Shown: one piece after another, positions 61,601 through 64,000 of the stretch
How the letters are laid out: every line of letters begins with the position of its first letter
Numbering within the stretch: the first letter of the stretch is position 1
From: Kuafuiihalomonas sp039024635
Lineage (GTDB): Bacteria > Myxococcota > Kuafuiibacteriia > Kuafuiibacteriales > Kuafuiibacteriaceae
NCBI GenBank assembly: GCA_039024635.1
Contig: JBCCQA010000001.1
Location: forward strand, 281,603-345,602
DNA length: 64,000 bases
Direction: 5' to 3'
The notes under the pieces: model-generated
Database searches by the model: none
Seen by the model: only the letters and a program-made list of their open reading frames with translations
What the model was told of the DNA's origin: nothing
Program-made: the position numbers and the translations under genes

Positions 61601-62438
61601 GTCTGTACCCTTGGTGTCGGTCGCCGACTTAACGGTCGGTGGGAGTCTGGGCTCCTTGACCCGGCTAGACTTGGAGCGCGTTGCGGTGGTGGAGGGCGAC
61701 GCGTCGCCCGGCGTGAACGCCCAGGAACTCTTGGGTCGAGTTCAGACCTATCTTCAGCCCTTGGAGGCGGATCTGCCCTCGGGCTATGCACTTCAGTACA
61801 CGGGGGAGAACGAAGAGCAGCAGGAGAGCTTCGCTTTCCTGAGCACGGCCCTCGCAGTGGGCGTCTCGCTAATCAGCATGATCCTGATCGCTCAGTTCAA
61901 CTCGGTCATGGGCCCGCTCATCATCATGATCGCGGTTGGACTGAGCATGATCGGCGTCCAGCTGGGGCTGATCTTGACGCGGACGCCCTTCGGTCTCTTC
62001 TCCTTCATCGGGATCATCAGCCTGGCCGGTATCGTGGTGAACAACAACATCGTGCTCATCGACTACACCGTTCAGCTTCGGGATCGGGGCATGGAAAAGC
62101 AGGCCGCCATCATCGAAGCCGGTGCGACCCGTCTCCGACCGGTGATTTTGACCGCTTTCACCACCGTGCTCGGGCTCATTCCTCTGACCTTCGGCATTAA
62201 CATCGACTTCGTTGGACTTCTCACCCGCTTCGATCCGAACTTTCAGATCGGTTCGGCCAACACCCAGTTCTGGGGCCCGATGGGGACGGCCATCATCTCT
62301 GGACTCACCTTCGCGACCTTCCTCACCCTGGTCATCGTCCCGGTGATGTACTCATTGCTCGACTCCACTGCCGCGCGCTTTCAGCGCTGGATAACTCCAA
62401 AGCCCAACGGCAAGGTCTCCACGGCGTGGGAGAGTTGA
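58626..62438 (+). CDS. RND efflux pump with enlarged inter-repeat membrane region
   Basis: 1,270 residues from GTG. Standard features: TM1 RPTVIVLTVLVCLGGIFSYV, porter motif YPGASPSDIENLI, TM4 LGMLVDNAVVIVENIYRYRE (the second proton-relay Asp of the common VDD is Asn), TM10-12 around GIVVNNNIVLIDYTVQLRDRG. Between TM6 (near 495) and TM7 (near 725) lie about 225 residues containing several extra hydrophobic helices (IWAARGIGAVLLVLVALTNW; LVLGGLLFVALGPAPAMVVL; AGAAAGLGVLVLMGLMSLA; VDFSTVLSLLLVPLLMVVM). In the first pump the same interval is about 75 residues. Overlaps the histidine kinase start by 13 bases. Confidence 0.92.
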   Translation: MKLVDTAIAYRPTVIVLTVLVCLGGIFSYVTLPKEANPSIEIPTIVVTTLYPGASPSDIENLITQVIEQEVQSVNGIEEIRSTSVEGVSTILVEFTPDVDLDDATQKVRDKVDLAKPDLPADVEEPIISEIDFSEFPIMTVNLAADYPLAQLKEVAEDLQDELEALASVLEVDRVGGLEREVQVDVNLEALQGFGLALSDLVDTIRNENTNLPGGSIDVDRMSFLIRVDGQFERPSQIEDLVVTSFDERPVLIRDVAEVRFGFEEAATYARLGILREELEFGELRVVEDQSFKQVISLNVKKRSGDNILIVANEVDEVIEDFAFPPGTEVLITGDQSEQVETLVKDLENNIISGLLFVVAVLLFFLGVRTSVLVGVAIPLSMFVSFVVFMAMGQTLNFIILFSLIIALGMLVDNAVVIVENIYRYREQGVERWEAARRATNEVGTAVVASTATTVAAFVPMLFWPGIIGEFMGYMPYTLIVTLSASLFVALVINPVITGLFMQVDGADGPVRRPPGPIWAARGIGAVLLVLVALTNWVSFVVLTVGGLLSALVYRYALQPVAGGFVRTGLPRLVARYRVFLTWMLRRDYQVRRGLLRNALGLGSFAGGLGGLVLGGLLFVALGPAPAMVVLVPAGLCLVVGLIGIVVHCLEVMALGRGQSIRAGAAAGLGVLVLMGLMSLATEKVDFSTVLSLLLVPLLMVVMGAIGALLLGDRKQLFLTDNRARLMNGVLGMLLAIVVMFAVAPTGVEFFPDTDPNQVRVVATGPVGQNIETSNRVAKIIQDRLLDLFGSSPETEENVKNLVVNVGIGGDALFGGGSESAQESSVTLNLVDFEARNESSSDTLARVRERLQGLPGIELEIQKDDQGPPTGPPVNIEIVGPSFEELMRLAEEVKARLRVGVEEGELEGLVDVRDNLDTGRPELQVDIDRARVAQFGLSTLDVATNVRTAIQGEEASTWRTGEDEYDIRVRLREEDRSSLDSLEGLMIHADGKSVPLVSVADLTVGGSLGSLTRLDLERVAVVEGDASPGVNAQELLGRVQTYLQPLEADLPSGYALQYTGENEEQQESFAFLSTALAVGVSLISMILIAQFNSVMGPLIIMIAVGLSMIGVQLGLILTRTPFGLFSFIGIISLAGIVVNNNIVLIDYTVQLRDRGMEKQAAIIEAGATRLRPVILTAFTTVLGLIPLTFGINIDFVGLLTRFDPNFQIGSANTQFWGPMGTAIISGLTFATFLTLVIVPVMYSLLDSTAARFQRWITPKPNGKVSTAWES

Positions 62439-63850
62439 CGACCTGGAGCGAGCTCGCCCCGCCTCCCATGCCGCCCGAGGCGCCTACCGCCGACGTTCAG
62501 GCGCTTCTCGATCAGCGTGAATCCATCGGGCTGCTGTGGTCGATGATGGCCCGCGCGATCGCGATGGTGGCGGGTTTGCTCTCCGTTCCCTTCATCTCCG
62601 AGGGGCGCTTCGACCAGGTCTACACTCTCGTGCTCATCGGCTTCGGGTTCGTTCTGTGCGCTTGGGGTATCGTCCGCGCTCGAAGGCGGGAGCGACTGCG
62701 ACAAGTGGCGATGACGGCCGCTCTGTACGACCTGCTCATTCTCCTCACCTTGCCCATCTCTTGGTACATCAGCGTGGGTGGTTCCGAGGTCAATCCAGCC
62801 TTCCTGCTGAAGAACGAGTACTTCGCCATCTGCGTATTGATCATTATCGTCAACACGCTGACCGTCCGTCCCCTCTATCCCATGATGCTTGGATTCGGCT
62901 CGGCGGCCATGCACGTCGTGCTCCTCGTGTTTGCGAGCTACGACGAGCGGGTGCGGTTCAGCGACCGTCTGCTCGAAACATTCCTCAGCGATGCGGTGCA
63001 CATCCCGGTCTTCGTCTTTCGGGTCTTCACTCTCGTCGTCATGGCATGGATGCTGGCTCGCCTCACCTACGCCGCTCGATTGACGCTACGGGAAGCAGTC
63101 GAGACCCAGGTCGCCGCGGCCGAGAACCAGCGCGAGCAGGCAGAGCTCGTCATGGAGGGGCGGCTGGAGGGCCTGACCAAGCTGGTGGCGGGGCTCGCTC
63201 ACGAGATCAACGGTCCTCTGGGCGCACTTCTCAGCAGCCAGAGTACCCAGCGTCGTGCGACGCAAAGACTTCGAGAGGAAGGGGTCGAGGGTCGAGCCCT
63301 CGACGCCTTGAGCGCCGGGGCCGAGACCTCGGCCCAAGCCGCGGAGCGCATCGACACGCTAGTTCGTCGCCTTCGCGCCTTTGCCCGCTTGGACCAGTCG
63401 GAGCGGGACCGGGTCTGCATGGCGGAGAAGCTGCGAAGCCTCATCGACATGGTGCCGGAGTCTACTCGGGCTGGGGTTCGTCTCCGCCTCGATCTGCCGG
63501 AGGACTGCCATTTCTATTGTCGTCCGCAAGCCCTCAATCAAGCGCTCTACGTGATCCTCGAGAATGCCTTCGAGGCGGTGGGTCAGGACGGAGAGGTGCA
63601 GGTAGGCCTCTTCGAGGCCAATGAGGGCGTACGTATCTGCATCCAGGACAACGGGCCGGGCATCCTGGAACCACTCCGACACGAGCTATTCGAGCCCCGC
63701 ATCAAACGGGACGGGCGGCGGGTCGGGATGGGACTCGGACTTCCCGCCGCCAAACGCATCGTCGAGGCTCATGGAGGCTCCATTCGCTTCCACACCAGCT
63801 CCAGAGGCACCCGCTTCGACATCTTCCTACGCTCGCTGGTCGACGCGTGA
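62426..63850 (+). CDS. Membrane sensor histidine kinase
   Basis: 474 residues from GTG 62426. Six or so TM helices in the N-terminal half, a DHp domain with H-box GLAHEINGPLGALLSS, then HATPase_c with N-box LENAFEAVGQ, G1 DNGPG and G2 GMGLGLPAAKRIVEAHGGS. No response regulator nearby. Its start overlaps the pump gene and its stop the glycosyltransferase start, so it is probably cotranscribed with the efflux operon. Confidence 0.92.
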   Translation: MGELTTWSELAPPPMPPEAPTADVQALLDQRESIGLLWSMMARAIAMVAGLLSVPFISEGRFDQVYTLVLIGFGFVLCAWGIVRARRRERLRQVAMTAALYDLLILLTLPISWYISVGGSEVNPAFLLKNEYFAICVLIIIVNTLTVRPLYPMMLGFGSAAMHVVLLVFASYDERVRFSDRLLETFLSDAVHIPVFVFRVFTLVVMAWMLARLTYAARLTLREAVETQVAAAENQREQAELVMEGRLEGLTKLVAGLAHEINGPLGALLSSQSTQRRATQRLREEGVEGRALDALSAGAETSAQAAERIDTLVRRLRAFARLDQSERDRVCMAEKLRSLIDMVPESTRAGVRLRLDLPEDCHFYCRPQALNQALYVILENAFEAVGQDGEVQVGLFEANEGVRICIQDNGPGILEPLRHELFEPRIKRDGRRVGMGLGLPAAKRIVEAHGGSIRFHTSSRGTRFDIFLRSLVDA

Positions 63851-64000
63851 ACCTTCTCGTCGTTACGCCTGGATTTCCGTCGCCTGAGGCCCCTGGGCGG
63901 ATGCGATTCACACTCGAGCAGGCTCTGGCCTTGGAAGAGAAAGGCGCACGAGTCGCGGTCCTGGATACGGCGGCCTTGGCCCCGACGCCCAAGGGCTTGG
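63847..64000 (+). CDS. Glycosyltransferase (GT4-like), 5' part only
   Basis: About 51 residues from GTG 63847, which overlaps the histidine kinase stop (GTGA); the gene leaves the window. NLLVVTPGFPSPEAPGRMRF followed by TLEQALALEEKGARVAVLD is the usual first Rossmann strand, glycine-rich loop and donor-side helix of GT4-type enzymes. The rest is not visible, so the substrate is unknown. Confidence 0.55.
   Translation, partial: MNLLVVTPGFPSPEAPGRMRFTLEQALALEEKGARVAVLDTAALAPTPKGL

Noticed and set aside
1..64000. CRISPR arrays, insertion sequences, phage or integration sites
   Set aside because: No regularly spaced direct repeats, transposase or integrase motifs, or att-like duplication of either tRNA end was seen by eye.

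Overview
This window looks like a chromosomal segment of a high-GC, Gram-negative bacterium, most plausibly a myxobacterium-type member of the Myxococcota (old Deltaproteobacteria). The reasons are lipoproteins with repeat domains (DUF4397, FG-GAP, ASPM-like plus VWA), a DUF1844 protein, a zinc-ribbon/GYF_2/TPR membrane protein, an orphan sigma-54 activator, and two complete tripartite RND efflux operons. The phylum is an inference from gene style; no rRNA is present to settle it. There is no rRNA operon, CRISPR array, integrase, transposase or prophage.

Layout. 1-7.8 kb: the 5' part of a divergent thymidylate synthase gene cut by the window edge, a tandem universal stress protein, an alpha/beta hydrolase, a 1.3-kilo-residue DUF4397 lipoprotein, tRNA-Ser(CGA) and two uncharacterised genes. 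7.8-14.4 kb: a TetR-controlled efflux operon (regulator, outer-membrane factor, membrane-fusion protein, RND pump) with a perfect palindrome just before the regulator. 14.2-22.3 kb, minus strand: gatA-gatC-zinc ribbon/TPR protein, a PcrA/UvrD helicase, a soluble lytic transglycosylase and a NarL-type response regulator. 22.3-23.8 kb: a TIGR02757-type gene, then rpmI-rplT without infC. 24-30.7 kb: a saccharopine-dehydrogenase-like reductase, an MBL-fold hydrolase fused in frame to a broken SDR remnant, a GAF/AAA+/HTH sigma-54 activator, an FG-GAP repeat lipoprotein and a decayed VWA gene.

30.9-39.2 kb, minus strand: a seven-gene moxR-DUF58-(DUF4381-like)-batA-batB/C-batD-batE operon in which most neighbours overlap by a few bases. 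It probably builds an envelope-associated VWA/TPR complex together with a MoxR AAA+ ATPase. 39.2-45.5 kb: a DUF1844 pair, a lipoprotein, tRNA-Gln(UUG) with a good promoter, then prs, rplY, pth, rpsF, rplI, dnaB and a GIY-YIG gene. The prs-rplY gap contains two interleaved perfect stems that could form an H-type pseudoknot. 45.6-55.8 kb: two VWA lipoproteins, cinA, recA (with a possible LexA-type dyad upstream and a terminator downstream that faces the minus strand), a Cys-rich protein, a Rieske protein, a SnoaL-like protein, serS and an SPL-like radical SAM protein. 55.8-64 kb: a second efflux operon (outer-membrane factor, membrane-fusion lipoprotein, oversized RND pump), translationally coupled to a membrane histidine kinase and to the start of a glycosyltransferase cut by the window edge.

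The most interesting items are the prs-rplY pseudoknot candidate, the roughly 150-residue extra membrane block in the second RND pump, the two decayed genes (SDR/MBL fusion and VWA remnant), and the density of VWA proteins (five intact, one decayed). I did not find a clearly new multi-gene system. All calls were made by reading translations and motifs by eye, without database searches.
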